A stretch of DNA of 64,000 nucleotides from the NCBI GenBank assembly GCA_038380435.1, contig JAWZYU010000057.1, positions 558,001-622,000 on the forward strand. Direction: 5' to 3'. This stretch comes from Ryuthela nishihirai. Taxonomy: Eukaryota > Arthropoda > Arachnida > Araneae > Heptathelidae. The stretch's first letter is position 1, and each line of letters begins with the position of its first letter. The notes beneath the pieces are model-generated. The model saw only the letters and a program-made list of their open reading frames with translations. It searched no databases and was not told where the DNA came from. Below, piece after piece: positions 1-11,566 of this stretch. The position numbers and the translations under genes are program-made.

Positions 1-113
1 CCCAGGCCGTGGCCTATACCTGCTTAATCTTAGATAACACCAGTTGCCAAATGAATACAAATTTTGGCCTTAAATGGTCCGGAGTTCTGAAAAGTTCTGA
101 TTTAGATTATACT
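1..113. other. Flank of satellite array, nothing recognised
   Basis: Non-repetitive AT-rich sequence before the satellite. No coding or RNA feature is visible. Confidence 0.6.
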
Positions 114-3100
114 GATTATGGCATTAGGTGGTTTGAATTAGGCATTTAGATTATGGCATTAGGTGGTTTGAATTAGGCATTTAGATTATGGCATTAGGTG
201 GTTTGAATTAGTCATTTAGATTATGGCATTAGGTGGTTTGAATTAGGCATTTAGATTATGGCATTAGGTGGTTTGAATTAGGCATTTAGATTATGGCATT
301 AGGTGGTTTGAATTAGGCATTTAGATTATGACATTAGGTGGTTTGAATTAGGCATTTAGATTATGGCATTAGCTGGTTTGAATTAGGCATTTAGATTATA
401 GCATTAGGTGGTTTGAAGTAGGCATTTAGATTATGGCAGTAGGTGGTTTGAATTAGGCATTTAGATTATGGCATTAGGTGGTTTGAATTAGGCATTTAGA
501 TTATGGCATTAGGTGGTTTGAATTAGGCATTTAGATTATGGCATTAGGTGGTTTGAATTAGGCATTTAGATTAGGGCATTAGGTGGTTTGAATTAGGCAT
601 TTAGATTATGGCAGTAGGTGGTTTGAATTAGGCATTTACATTATGGCATTAGGTGGTTTGAATTAGGCATTTAGATTATGGCATTAGGTATTTTGAATTA
701 GGCATTTAGATTATGGCATTAGGTGGTTTGAATTAGGCATTTAGATTATGGCATTAGGTGGTTTGAATTAGGCATTTAGATTATGGCATTAGGTGGTTTG
801 AATTAGGCATTTAGATTATGGCATTAGGTGGTTTGAATTAGGCATTTCGATTATGGCATTAGGTGGTTTGAAGTAGGCATTTAGATTATGGCATTAGGTG
901 GTTTGAATTAGGCATTTAGATTATGGCATTAGGTGGTTTGAATTAGGCATTTAGATTATGGCATTAGGTGGTTTGAATTAGGCATTTAGATTATGGCATT
1001 AGGTGGTTTGAATTAGGCATTTAGATTATGGCATTAGGTGATTTGAATTAGGCATTTAGATTATGGCATTAGGTGGTTTGAATTAGGCCTTTAGATTATG
1101 GCATTAGGTGGTTTGAATTAGGCATTTAGATTATGGCATTAGGTGGTTTGAATTAGGCATTTCGATTATGGCATTAGGTGGTTTGAATTAGGCATTTAGA
1201 TTATGGCATTAGGTGGTTTGAATTAGGCATTTAGATTATGGCATTAGGTGGTTTGAATTAGGCATTTCGATTATGGCATTAGGTGGTTTGAATTAGGCAT
1301 TTAGATTATGGCATTAGGTGGTTTGAATTAGGCATTTAGATTATGGCATTAGGTGGTTTGAATTAGGCATTTAGATTATGGCATTAGGTGGTTTGAATTA
1401 GGCATTTAGATTATGGCATTAGGTGGTTTGAATTAGGCATTTAGATTATGGCATTAGGTGGTTTGAATTAGGCATTTAGATTATGGCAGTAGGTGGTTTG
1501 AATTAGGCATTTAGATTATGGCATTAGGTGGTTTGAATTAGGCATTTAGATTATGGCATTAGGTGGTTTGAATTAGGCATTTAGATTATGGCATTAGGTG
1601 GTTTGAATTAGGCATTTAGATTATGGCATTAGGTGGTTTGAATTAGGCATTTAGATTATGGCATTAGGTGGTTTGAATTAGGCATTTAGATTATGGCATT
1701 AGGTGGTTTGAATTAGGCATTTAGATTATGGCAGTAGGTGGTTTGAATTAGGCATTTAGATTATGGCATTAGGTGGTTTGAATTAGGCATTTAGATTATG
1801 GCATTAGGTGGTTTGAATTAGGCATTTAGATTATGGCATTAGGTGGTTTGAATTAGGCATTTAGATTATGGCAGTAGGTGGTTTGAATTAGGCATTTAGA
1901 TTATGGCATTAGGTGGTTTGAATTAGGCATTTAGATTATGGCATTGGTGGTTTGAATTAGGCATTTAGATTATGGCATTAGGTGGTTTGAATTAGGCATT
2001 TAGATTACGTCATTAGGTGGTTTGAATTAGGCATTTAGATTACGGCATTAGGTGGTTTGAATTAGGCATTTAGATTATGGCATTAGGTGGTTTGAATTAG
2101 GCATTTAGATTATGGCATTAGGTGGTTTGAATTAGGCATTTAGATTATGGCATTAGGTGGTTTGAATTAGGCATTTAGATTATGGCATTAGGTGGTTTGA
2201 ATTAGGCATTTAGATTATGGCATTAGGTGGTTTGAATTAGGCATTTAGATTATGGCAGTAGGTGGTTTGAATTAGGCATTTAGATTATGGCATTAGGTGG
2301 TTTGAATTAGGCATTTAGATTATGGCATTAGGTGGTTTGAATTAGGCATTTAGATTATGGCATTAGGTGGTTTGAATTAGGCATTTAGATTATGGCATTA
2401 GGTGGTTTGAATTAGGCATTTAGATTATGGCATTAGGTGGTTTGAATTAGGCATTTAGATTATGGCAGTAGGTGGTTTGAATTAGGCATTTAGATTATGG
2501 CATTAGGTGGTTTGAATTAGGCATTTAGATTATGGCATTAGGTGGTTTGAATTAGGCATTTAGATTATGGCATTAGGTGGTTTGAATTAGGCATTTAGAT
2601 TATGGCATTAGGTGATTTGAATTAGGCATTTAGATTATGGCATTAGGTGGTTTGAATTAGGCCTTTAGATTATGGCATTAGGTGGTTTGAATTAGGCATT
2701 TAGATTATGGCATTAGGTGGTTTGAATTAGGCATTTCGATTATGGCATTAGGTGGTTTGAATTAGGCATTTAGATTATGGCATTAGGTGGTTTGAATTAG
2801 GCATTTAGATTATGGCATTAGGTGGTTTGAATTAGGCATTTAGATTATGGCATTAGGTGGTTTGAATTAGGCATTTAGATTATGGCATTAGGTGGTTTGA
2901 ATTAGGCATTTAGATTATGGCAGTAGGTGGTTTGAATTAGGCATTTAGATTATGGCATTAGGTGGTTTGAATTAGGCATTTAGATTATGGCATTAGGTGG
3001 TTTGAATTAGGCATTTAGATTATGGCATTAGGTGGTTTGAATTAGGCATTTAGATTATGGCAGTAGGTGGTTTGAATTAGGCATTTAGATTATGGCATTA

Positions 3101-3635
3101 GGTGGTTTGAATTAGGCATTTAGATTATGGCATTAGGTGGTTTGAATTAGGCATTTAGATTATGGCATTAGGTGGTTTGAATTAGGCATTTAGATTACGG
3201 CATTAGGTGGTTTGAATTAGGCATTTAGATTACGGCATTAGGTGGTTTGAATTAGGCATTTAGATTATGGCATTAGGTGGTTTGAATTAGGCATTTAGAT
3301 TATGGCATTAGGTGGTTTGAATTAGGCATTTCGATTATGGCATTAGGTGGTTTGAATTAGGCATTTAGATTATGGCATTAGGTGGTTTGAATTAGGCATT
3401 TAGATTATGGCATTAGGTGGTTTGAATTAGGCATTTAGATTATGGCAGTAGGTGGTTTGAATTAGGCATTTAGATTATGGCATTAGGTGGTTTGAATTAG
3501 GCATTTAGATTATGGCATTAGGTGGTTTGAATTAGGCATTTAGATTACGGCATTAGGTGGTTTGAATTAGGCATTTAGATTATGGCATTAGGTGGTTTGA
3601 ATTAGGCATTTAGATTATGGCATTAGGTGGTTTGA
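114..3635. repeat. 35-bp tandem satellite, about 100 monomers
   Basis: A 35-bp unit (core GGCATTAGGTGGTTTGAATT, then AGGCATTTAGATTAT) is repeated head to tail almost without interruption. Most monomers are identical. A few recurrent single-base variants mark individual units: GCAGT for GCATT, TTTCG for TTTAG, TACGG for TATGG, GGTGATT for GGTGGTT and GGCCTTT for GGCATTT. One monomer near 1,945 is a base short. The array ends sharply at about 3,635, where TTTGAATTA becomes TTTGATTTT. There is no open reading frame and there are no unique spacers. Function is unknown. Confidence 0.97.
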
Positions 3636-3649
3636 TTTTGTAAGTAATG

Positions 3650-3890
3650 ATGAGGTTATGCAAAGCAGTCGTCAACCTCGTTGAAGCATCATATTGTGCA
3701 GAGAGATACTCCATTGGTTTGGCCATGTTGCCCATATGAATAATTACATTTTAGCGAATAGGGTTACGAACAGTGTGCATAAAGGCCTCAGAAAGAGGGG
3801 GTAGACCTAGGATGATATGTGCGGACATGTCAAACAGAACCTTCTCAGAATTGGTCTCCAATGATCAAGTGCAGCAGATGTAGCTCAGGA
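3650..3890 (+). pseudogene. 3' fragment of an RTE-like LINE reverse transcriptase
   Basis: This stretch is the diverged sister of the copy at 44,400-44,693. Conceptual translation of the two together shows the C-terminal signature of RTE/craft-type reverse transcriptases (a GHVA-type block, then KASERGGRP). Here the frame is broken by several stops and shifts, and only about 80 codons remain. It directly follows the satellite and runs into an R1 repeat. Assignment rests on the motif and on the clearer copy at 44.5 kb. Confidence 0.5.
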
Positions 3891-3959
3891 TAGATGCGTT
3901 TGGCGAAGAAAATTACGAAATCTGGTTTAAACTCCGTAACCCTTGGTTCAGAAGTATTT

Positions 3960-5325
3960 CGTTTGTATATATGTATCATGAACAAGACTTCAATTTACAA
4001 TATAATGAAACGGAACATGCACGTGCAACAATGGAAAACGAGACTGTGTTACAACGTGTCACTCGAGGTACATCACGGGGTGAGAATTACGTCACTTCCG
4101 AGTTCGAACGATGAAGTTGAAATGAAAGAACAGAATTCTATTTCTTCCCAGCTTGCCTGTGATTATATACCAGAAAGTTCAATGTCTAATAGTAGTTCGG
4201 GGAATCTGTGTATAGAAGAAAGAGATTAATCGTAATCTGTGAGCGTTGGTAGTGAGAGGTGTGGTTTTGGAGATACTTTTTATTTGCGATATGTTCAGTG
4301 ATCAGTTTTGGATGTTTAACTGATAAGAAAGGTTTTAGTTTGAAGTAAAATAGCAATTTATCTGTATTGCAGAAAAATGCTCGTTGCTTGAAGGAAAATC
4401 TGGCAATTATGGATATTGGGATCATTTTATACTAATTGATAGCATAGTGTTGATTTGTGTGATTAGTGAAGAAATTGTTAATGATTTATGCAATTTGTTG
4501 CCTTAGTTAATAAATCAGTTCATTTAGAGTTTGTTTATTTATTTGGGATTCACGTTCCGTTGCCAAATATCCAAATAGAATTGAAAATCTTTAAAAATAC
4601 CTTTATTCACACTTTCTGTTTTTGAATACGCGTTATATCAGTTATATAGTCTATTACATGGCATCGAAATAGAATTCGTCTAAACTATTCGTGATGAGAC
4701 TACAATATTCCTATAAAAACACGTGAAATGAAAGGATAAAAATAATATTCTCGATTGCTAACTAAAACTGCCAGTACAAGCTTTAGACTTATGGATAGAA
4801 GTTTTATTTTTTTGCGTAAAATTAAATGTTCGGCTTGTTGCATTAACGACTCGAGAATGATTTTTGCGGAAGCGGAGATTGTAAAAAAATTGTAAAGGAG
4901 TGACTGTTAAGTCAATACCATTCAATGAAAACTAATCTTCTGATAATCTAGTAAAATACATTTTTGAGTTACAAATTTCGACTCTTAGTCAACTGATTCA
5001 TCTATTCTTGCAAGTATTTCACAGCACACTTTCCTATATATAATTATTATTCCTTCTTTCTATCATTCGATGCACCTAAGTTCAAAAAGTCATCAGTACC
5101 ATGCTTCGAAATTTCGAATGTTGTGCAAAACGATAACGTACGAACTGTTTACTGTGAAGGTGAAGTTGCCATTCAACGAAAACCAATCTTCTCTTAATCG
5201 GTTAAAAATACATTTCAATTTATAGTTTGATTTGACGATCTGGGCACTAATCTGCTTTAAAAATTTAGCCAATTATTATAGTAGATATAGTAAAAATATC
5301 TTAAATAAAATTTATCATAAATGTA
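3960..5325 (+). repeat. Interspersed repeat family R1, copy 1
   Basis: About 1.3 kb of noncoding AT-rich sequence recurs in the window at 9,245-9,790 (+), 15,733-16,010 (+, left end), 34,060-35,225 (-), 42,290-44,150 (+) and 54,470-55,550 (-). Shared landmarks are ATGAACAAGACTTCAATT, a TTCGAACGATGAAGTTG block, GTGATCAGTTTTG, and CCTATATATAATTATTATTC followed by GCAAAACGATAACGTA. No long frame is conserved between copies. The class is unknown; a decayed LTR or a non-autonomous element are both possible. Confidence 0.75.
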
Positions 5326-5704
5326 TTAAAGAGAAAAATTTGTCTGTTTGTGTGTGTGTGCCTGTCTGTGGCAGCAATAACTCATTTGTGAATCAACGTA
5401 CACGCTCCAAATTTTCAGAGAATGTTTCAGGTTGTGGTCTGGATTGCAGTGCTAAAATTAGGTCGAAAGTCCAAAAGCCGGGCTTACTAAAACTAGAGGA
5501 CCTGTATAGTTAGAGACTGGCCATCTTGGTGATTCACTGCCATTGGTTGATTGAATCACGTGGTTTATGGACGCCATGTTTTGTCGTACGGTGCGACGAA
5601 AGCCTATGAGTTAGTGTATGTACCTAGTTAAAATCTTCTCCGTTGTTATAGTTTCAGATATTTCTAACTCTTTTTTTGTCTATAAAAACTGTCGTATTTT
5701 ACGA
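5326..5704. other. Region upstream of THAP-like fragment
   Basis: Contains a short TG run and, near 5,543, CCATTGGTTGATTGAATCACGTG, which carries an inverted CCAAT box and a CACGTG E-box. This would suit a promoter or 5' leader for the THAP-like start at 5,705, but there is no direct evidence of transcription. Confidence 0.25.
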
Positions 5705-5824
5705 ATGCCTCACTGCACTGCATTTGGGTGTAAAAATTTCACTCAAAGAAATAAATTAATGAATATTTTTTCCGAGAAACTCCATCAGAAGACGGCAATC
5801 GGCTGCAAAAGTGAAATGAGCTAA
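5705..5824 (+). CDS. THAP-like zinc-finger N-terminal fragment (39 codons)
   Basis: The frame opens with MPHCTAFGCKN, which matches the usual start of a THAP domain: Met-Pro, then the first zinc-binding Cys pair spaced C-x4-C. THAP domains bind DNA and occur in P-element-type transposases and in many animal nuclear proteins. Only the first part of the roughly 80-residue domain is present. The second half (C-x2-H pair and the AVPTIF-like end) is not seen before the stop. Either this is a first exon whose continuation lies beyond an intron I cannot see, or it is a broken copy. ATG at 5,705 is chosen because THAP proteins begin at this Met-Pro. Confidence 0.4.
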   Translation: MPHCTAFGCKNFTQRNKLMNIFSEKLHQKTAIGCKSEMS

Positions 5825-6049
5825 CTGAAAACCAAAAAATAATTTCTTTTAAGGTTCGTTTGAAAAACGAGCTAATGTTTTCGCTTTGTCATCTGCCTAT
5901 GCCAATATTTGTTCGTCTGTCTGTCCGTTTCTCTGTTGTCTATCCATCTGTCTTTCCACCTGTCTGTCTGTCTATAGATAAAGTTCACTTTTATATTTTT
6001 TTTTATTTTCTTTTTGAGCTAAATTAATAATTCTTTTTGGGTTGGATAG
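5825..6049. other. Pyrimidine-rich spacer
   Basis: Contains an imperfect run of CTGT repeats around 5,910-5,975. No gene is seen. Confidence 0.5.
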
Positions 6050-7180
6050 GTGTGGAAAAAATACTGCGATTGATTCACAATTTTGGAAAATTTCAATATC
6101 TTTAATAGCGTTCTCTAGCGGTGTGAAAAGACGGAAAATGCTAAAATTTTAAACAAATATTGCAAGCATACTATTTACACTGGAAATCTGAAATTTTGGT
6201 AGTAGAGTGTTATGGTCAGAAGGTTTTCAATGGCAACAAGGCTTTGACGTCTTACCCAAAAGAGGGTGCGAAAATGAAAAATTTCCTTAAAGAAATAAAC
6301 GAAACTATATATTTTTTGTTTTACAGGCACTAACAAAATATTAATAATTTAAACAATATTTAATAATCTCAGTGTTACCTGTAGACGTTTAAACGTCTAT
6401 GAATCAATAAATGGTTTTATGGAAAAAATTTCACCGACATACGGGATCCGAAACGTAGGAGAAACGTGCTAGAGTATTCTAACCTGTTGAACTAATGCTA
6501 TCTGTCCTTCTTCCACTAATAATGACTATCACTATTCCCGTGAATTTTGGGCGCCTCCATATGACATTTATGATCTCGAATGGCAACTATTTCTTCTTTA
6601 GTGCTCTGAGTAAGATTTATATAAATAATGAAGTCACATCTTGCTATTTAACGTTATTAATGATTTAAGCAATATTTGATATTCTCGGCGTTACCTGTAG
6701 ATGTGTAAACATCTATAAATCAATAAATGTTTTTTGCTAAAAAAAGCCGGCTTTAGTTCAACAAGTTAAAATACTCTGGCATGTTTCTGGAGAGATGCGG
6801 GTTCGAATCCTGTATGTTGGCAAAAAACATTTTCCACAGAAATATTTATATTTACATTTTTCGAATACCCATCAGTTGGAATTTCCAGTGTTCGAGAGTG
6901 CTTAAAGTTGGTAAATAAAAACTCGAAAAGCGAACTCTAGTGGCGGAAAAGCTGGAAAATACCAAATCTTTAAATAAATATTGCAAACGATTTATTTTTG
7001 CTACAAACTTAAAGTTTTCGTTATAGAGTGTAATGGTCAAGTGGTTTACAATAATAGTAATGATTTGTCCCGTTGGAAAAATGCAACCTTTCTGCTTTAA
7101 GAGATAAATGAAAAACTTCTTTTGCACATTACAGGTACTAATAAAATATTAATAGTTTATTTTCTCAATTAAACAGTGGT
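6050..7180. repeat. Degenerate repeat pair with tRNA-like segments (SINE-C)
   Basis: Two related blocks lie in direct orientation, about 6,090-6,430 and 6,920-7,160, sharing AAATATTGCAAGC, GTAGAGTGTTATGGTCA and CAGGCACTAACAAAATATTA-type strings. Between them are two tRNA-like heads in opposite orientation: 6,748-6,833 (+), with GGGTTCGAATCC as a box B-like element, and 6,430-6,505 (-). A related head occurs near 36,030-36,100 (-). This looks like an old third SINE family plus tandem duplication. Each head is too diverged to be a functional tRNA. Confidence 0.5.
6382..6399. repeat. 18-bp perfect palindrome
   Basis: TAGACGTTTAAACGTCTA is fully self-complementary. A sister copy at 6,698-6,715 (TAGATGTGTAAACATCTA) keeps the stem through a paired C-to-T and G-to-A change. 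Confidence 0.8.
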
Positions 7181-7323
7181 TCGAATTTCCACTGTCAGAG
7201 GGCACTGAAAGTGTAAAACAACTAGAAGAACGCATATCGCCTCTGGCGCATATGGGAATCTCATTTCCAAAGGGAATGAAGTTCTTCCTTTGCCTACTTC
7301 TTCACTCCTTAAAGTTTCAATTA

Positions 7324-7455
7324 TGGATGTTCGTGTTGTCTTTCTGCTGAGGTCCCGTCATCCTCATGGACTTTCTCCTATGGCGCATAAACTGACAGTC
7401 TCCTGTCAGACCTCTGTACAAGTAGCTGCTTGAGGGGTTATTTATTTTTTAATGT
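7324..7455 (+). mobile_element. SINE-B, 5'-truncated
   Basis: Holds the body and tail of SINE-B (TTTCTGCTGAGGT, then AAACTGACAG, then GCTGCTTGAGGGG) but not the tRNA-like head. Several substitutions make it an older copy. Confidence 0.8.
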
Positions 7456-7797
7456 ATGATGGGGGAAATGCACATAGTAGTATTTTATTAGTAATTATGA
7501 ACTAAAAAAACTTAAATAAGATCATTGATGTCAGTGGAATTTCTACTATAACAGAACTCTACACGCTGAAATGTCTACCATAAACATGATCTCAGATTAT
7601 ATAAATTAAAACTACCATTGAAAATGCGAATTGCATTTCATTAATAGCCAACTAAAAAAGAGGTTTCCAATTATCTCTTAAAATAAAGCCGTTCCGTTTC
7701 TTACCTACCTTGGGCTTAGGGTGAATTCATTGTTGTCAATGGAATTCTCCAGACCGCCATATTCCACGACCAGAATTTAAAATTTCTAGCATAAATA
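7456..7797. other. AT-rich, nothing recognised
   Basis: No coding, RNA or repeat signature was found on either strand. Confidence 0.5.
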
Positions 7798-7992
7798 CAT
7801 TGGCTACTGATCTGAGGGACCTGGGTTCGAGCCCCAGGTAAGACATGGATGTATGTGTCGTTTTTCTGCGGAGTCCTGTCATCCATCTCTCAGACCCTTT
7901 TACTCTGGCATATAAACTGACAGACTCCTGTCAGACCTCTGTGGCAAGCAGCTGCTTGAGGGGGTATTTATTTATTTTTATTTATTTTGCAA
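7798..7992 (+). mobile_element. SINE-B, head partly truncated
   Basis: Begins inside the tRNA-like head (GGCTACTGATCTGAGGGACC), keeps box B GGTTCGAGCCC, the body and the tail GAGGGGGTATTTATTT, and ends in an AT-rich TTTATTTATTTT run. Confidence 0.9.
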
Positions 7993-9244
7993 TATTCATT
8001 TTAAATTTTTGAAATTTTCGATTTTTTTCACCGTTAGAAGGCGCAATTATAGCTTTTGGGAGATACGAAAAATGCAAATCATAATATATCATTAATTCCT
8101 ATCTAACAGAGAAAGAATTTTTTATTTATCTCTATAAACAAAAATGTTCGATGTCAACAGACGGACAGAAAACAAAGTGAAATTATGTATTTTTTTTAAA
8201 ACAAAAAGCCCTAAAATTTACTTTTCCTTTTTTAGCTATTTTTTAAAGTGCTTCCAATCATAAGCACTGAAATCTCTATCAAATATTACCCTACCCTTTT
8301 CCGGAATCCTAATACCGTGCAATACCATTCAGCTGTTGCACGCTAAACAATCCGTCCAATTTTGAGATGGCCAACCTCTACCTCAACAGGGCCTCTAGCT
8401 AGAAGCAAATAAATTTACCATGCTATTCCTACGGGAAACGAGAAACGCTATCAAATATATTGTTGCCATTCAGTGCTCCCTAACTCTGAAAGCAAAGAGT
8501 TAAAATAGCATTTAAATCTATTGCCGTTGCCAGATTCCCTACATTTCGAAAGGCATTATTGAGGCATTCCATTGCAGCCACCTACCTGATTTTCTAACCA
8601 AACATGGGGTCGGTCAGGGGGAACCCGCTTGCGAAATTAGGAACCTTTCGATGAAGTACATCGGGAATTACAGAATGCCAAATTCTGACGAAATAAATAT
8701 CTTGATCGTTTGCCACGTGCTCTGACAGCGCGCGCCGAGTCTGCAATGACCTTTGCAACACTGGGAATTATTCGTTTTCAAACTGTGATAAAATGTCGGG
8801 AGTGAGTGTAATACTCACAAAAGTAACCTTCATTGCAGGAAGCAACATGCAGATTAAAAGTGAGACACTAGCTGCCACAATTTGTGTAAAAAGGAAGCCA
8901 CGGGCCAAGTGAGAACCAGATTTTTAAACAATCACCGGGCCACACTGGGCAAGAATTTTAGACTGTGCGGAAGAATATCACGGGAGACATAGGGCGGTAA
9001 AATCTGTCGAAACGGAAATAAAATCTCGATAGCTTACGCAGAAACTAAGCAACGGGCTATGAGGAGTGCTCGCTGACGTCAACAACGATCCGGGAAAATT
9101 TCTTCCCCTTGAAATTCTCTGCTAAAGTGTGTGTGTGTGGGGGGGAGGGGGCCTTCTTAAAAAATTTACCATTAATGCAGTGAAAATTAGAATATACAGT
9201 TTGAAAGTGACACACGAGCAGCGCCAGGGTACATTCAGGTAGTA
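7993..9244. other. Unique-looking region without recognised gene
   Basis: 1.25 kb with no long frame on either strand. It includes a short TG/G-rich run near 9,130-9,150. Base composition is less AT-rich between 8,560 and 9,120, but I see no protein or RNA similarity. Confidence 0.5.
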
Positions 9245-9790
9245 TGAAATTAAGAAGGAATAAAAATAATATTCCCGATTGTTATTTTGTCTAATTTAGA
9301 TTCTTACCTTTTTATAGTGAACTAAAACTACACGTATAAAACTTAGATAAATTACTAAAAATGTTGTTGTTGTTGTTCTTGTTTTTATTATTATTATTTC
9401 CTCAAATGCCGATGTGGTTCATTAAACTTACTTCGAGAAAGGTCTGCGAAAGCGGAGATTGAAATAAAAATTGTAGAGGCATGAATGTGACCGTTTAATT
9501 AAGTTGCCATTCATTGAAAACTAATCTTCTGATAATCTAGTAAAATGCATCTCTTCCGGCAAGTATTTCACAGCACACTTCCCTATATATAATTATTATC
9601 TATCTCTATCATTCGATGTAACTAAGTTGAAAAAGTCATCAGTACCACGCTTCGAAATTTCGAATGTTACGCAAAACGATAACGTAAGAACTGTTTACTG
9701 TCAGGGTGAAGTTGCCATTGAACGAAAACCAAACTTCTCATAATCGGTTAAAAATACATTTCATTTTATAATTGGATTTGACGATCTGGC
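9245..9790 (+). repeat. R1 repeat, right-hand part
   Basis: Collinear with 4,730-5,240 (shared CCTATATATAATTATTAT, then CATTCGATG, then AAAACGATAACGTA). It stops near 9,790, about 40 bp before the Tc1 element. A (TTG)n run lies at 9,362-9,385. Confidence 0.8.
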
Positions 9791-9831
9791 AAAAAATCGT
9801 ATTATGCATGTGCAGAAAAGTCAACGTTATA

Positions 9832-11268
9832 CACTGCACGGCGTTGAAATTGCTCCACCCAGAAGGATTGTGGTGATAAAGGTGAAATGTAGCACACACA
9901 GAGCAATACATGTTGGCTTACCATGATTTAATTTGCAGCCTCTTAAAGTAGTTAGAAGATGAGATAATGCAGCACAATGTGATTGTTTCAATAGGTGGTT
10001 GAACCACCGTGAACGATAATACAGTCAGAAATACCACGTGGCATAGAGTCATACAGTCGACGGACATGGTTCTGAGAAATTACACACCAAGCAGCATTGG
10101 CTTGCTCCCATAATTCATCGAGATATATAGCGCCAGCTGGTGAGAGAATTGCATACGTCGTCCAATGTGGTCCCACAGTTTTTTTGGGGGGGATAAATCT
10201 GGAGATCCTGCCAGCCATGGAATTACTTGAACATGTTGCAAACATTGTATGGAGACGCTAGCAATGTGTCCACGGCCATTGTCATGCTGGAAAATGGGCT
10301 GCTGCATGCCTCCCAGGAACTGTAACCAAATGGGCTGTAGAACTGCGCTAACGTATCATGCAGCTGTCAGTGTTCCCGTGAGGCAGAGAAGATGCGACCT
10401 GCTGTCATTTCCAGTAGCACCCCATACCATTATGCCTGGCTGAAGGGCGGTGTTCCGGTCAGGAACAAAAGCTGGATCCTTCATCTCTCCAGGTTGTCAC
10501 CATACATGGACCCGTCAATCGTCAGTACCCAGAGAGAAACTTGATTCATCACTAAACATAACAGTGTGTTTAGTTACCTCAGTGTGCACAACTTCGGCTC
10601 CAAGCCAGGTCATCAGAGCGCTGCGATCATTTGCAGTCAATGGCAGTCAATGTAACAGTTGCGTAGAGCGCAGGTGTGCCTCATGCAAAATTCAGTTTAT
10701 CATTATGGTCGTTATGGGGACGTCCATGGTTGCTGACACAGCCCATCGAATATCGCCTGCAGTGCTCTGTGGTGACGAACGAGCATGTCGAACAATTCGC
10801 CTATCAAGACGTACTGACGTCTGCCGGACGGCACCACTCCTTCTGCGATGCATGATAGAACCTTCATTTCGCAACTGTTGCCAACAGCATCTAACAGTTC
10901 TTGCATCCCAATGAACATGGGCAGCAACATGACGTGTAATCTATTCATTTCACATAGGCCTATAATTCTTCCTCTCTCAAAAGCATCCAAATGGCGATAA
11001 ACCTGTCGACGGCTTGTGCCAGACATTTTCGGCCTTCGCTGAACAATTTCCAATGGAACCATCAAATCTCAACCGCTAACACGAATTTCACCTGCATAAA
11101 CAAAACACAATGCTTGTTCCTTCTTGCACCTTTTATCTCTTGAGCCACACACGTCATTGGCTCGGGATTATCATCATTTGCATATCTCAACTGCACACAC
11201 CCATCTTTCTATTTGCATGTTTGTACAACATGTCCTTTTGGGTGGGGCACTTTCAATGTCAAGCAGTG
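9832..11268 (-). mobile_element. Tc1-like DNA transposon with TIRs and TA duplication
   Basis: A 1,437-bp element has imperfect terminal inverted repeats. The left end CACTGCACGGCGTTGAAATT matches the complement of the right end CACTGCTTGACATTGAAAGT, and the pairing continues into CTCCACCCAGAAGGA / CCCCACCCAAAAGGA. TA dinucleotides flank both ends (9,830-9,831 and 11,269-11,270), the Tc1/mariner insertion signature. Between the ends lies a degraded transposase on the minus strand. Size and architecture are normal for Tc1. Confidence 0.88.
9988..11026 (-). pseudogene. Tc1-like DDE transposase, inactivated
   Basis: Read on the minus strand, the remnant runs from an N-terminal helix-turn-helix (YRHLDAFERGRIIG) through SDESSF (first catalytic Asp), PGIMVWGA, and QHDNGRGHIASVSIQCL (second catalytic Asp) to SPDLSP and a C-terminus ending LYDSMPRGISDCI...GGSTTY. 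Family members are cut-and-paste transposases of about 340 residues, and the span here is about 346 codons. At least three frame changes and stops interrupt it. The third acidic region is destroyed by an indel in a CCCCCCAAAAAA stretch, so the usual Glu cannot be read. Start 11,026 is the Met just before the helix-turn-helix. Confidence 0.85.
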
Positions 11269-11479
11269 TATATGATATTTTCACTAGGGATAACTAAATT
11301 CTATTCATTCAGTTCTGCTAACCCTTATATAATTTGAATGTTACTTAGGTTGGAATTCATCATATTTATATAGACTGTTTAAATAAATAATATTTAAGGT
11401 GGAAACTATATAGCTTTAACAACAATCTTTCTTTGTTTTGAAAATGCGATTGCAGATAAAGATCTCAATCAAATATATC

Positions 11480-11509
11480 AATATCTCGATTTTTGAAAAT
11501 CGAGATATT
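11480..11509. repeat. Snap-back hairpin, 14-bp arms
   Basis: AATATCTCGATTTT and its exact complement are separated by two bases (TG). The hairpin sits in a TA-rich stretch next to the start of a SINE-A copy. Confidence 0.75.
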
Positions 11510-11566
11510 AATAAAAAAAAGATATAAAATATATAGATATAATATATATATAATGATATAAAATTC

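Noticed and set aside
114..3635. Possible CRISPR-like array
   Set aside because: The units are contiguous 35-bp repeats with no unique spacers, in a eukaryotic setting.
9832..11268. Functional Tc1 transposase gene
   Set aside because: The ends are preserved, but the coding region has several stops and frame changes and lacks the third catalytic acidic residue.
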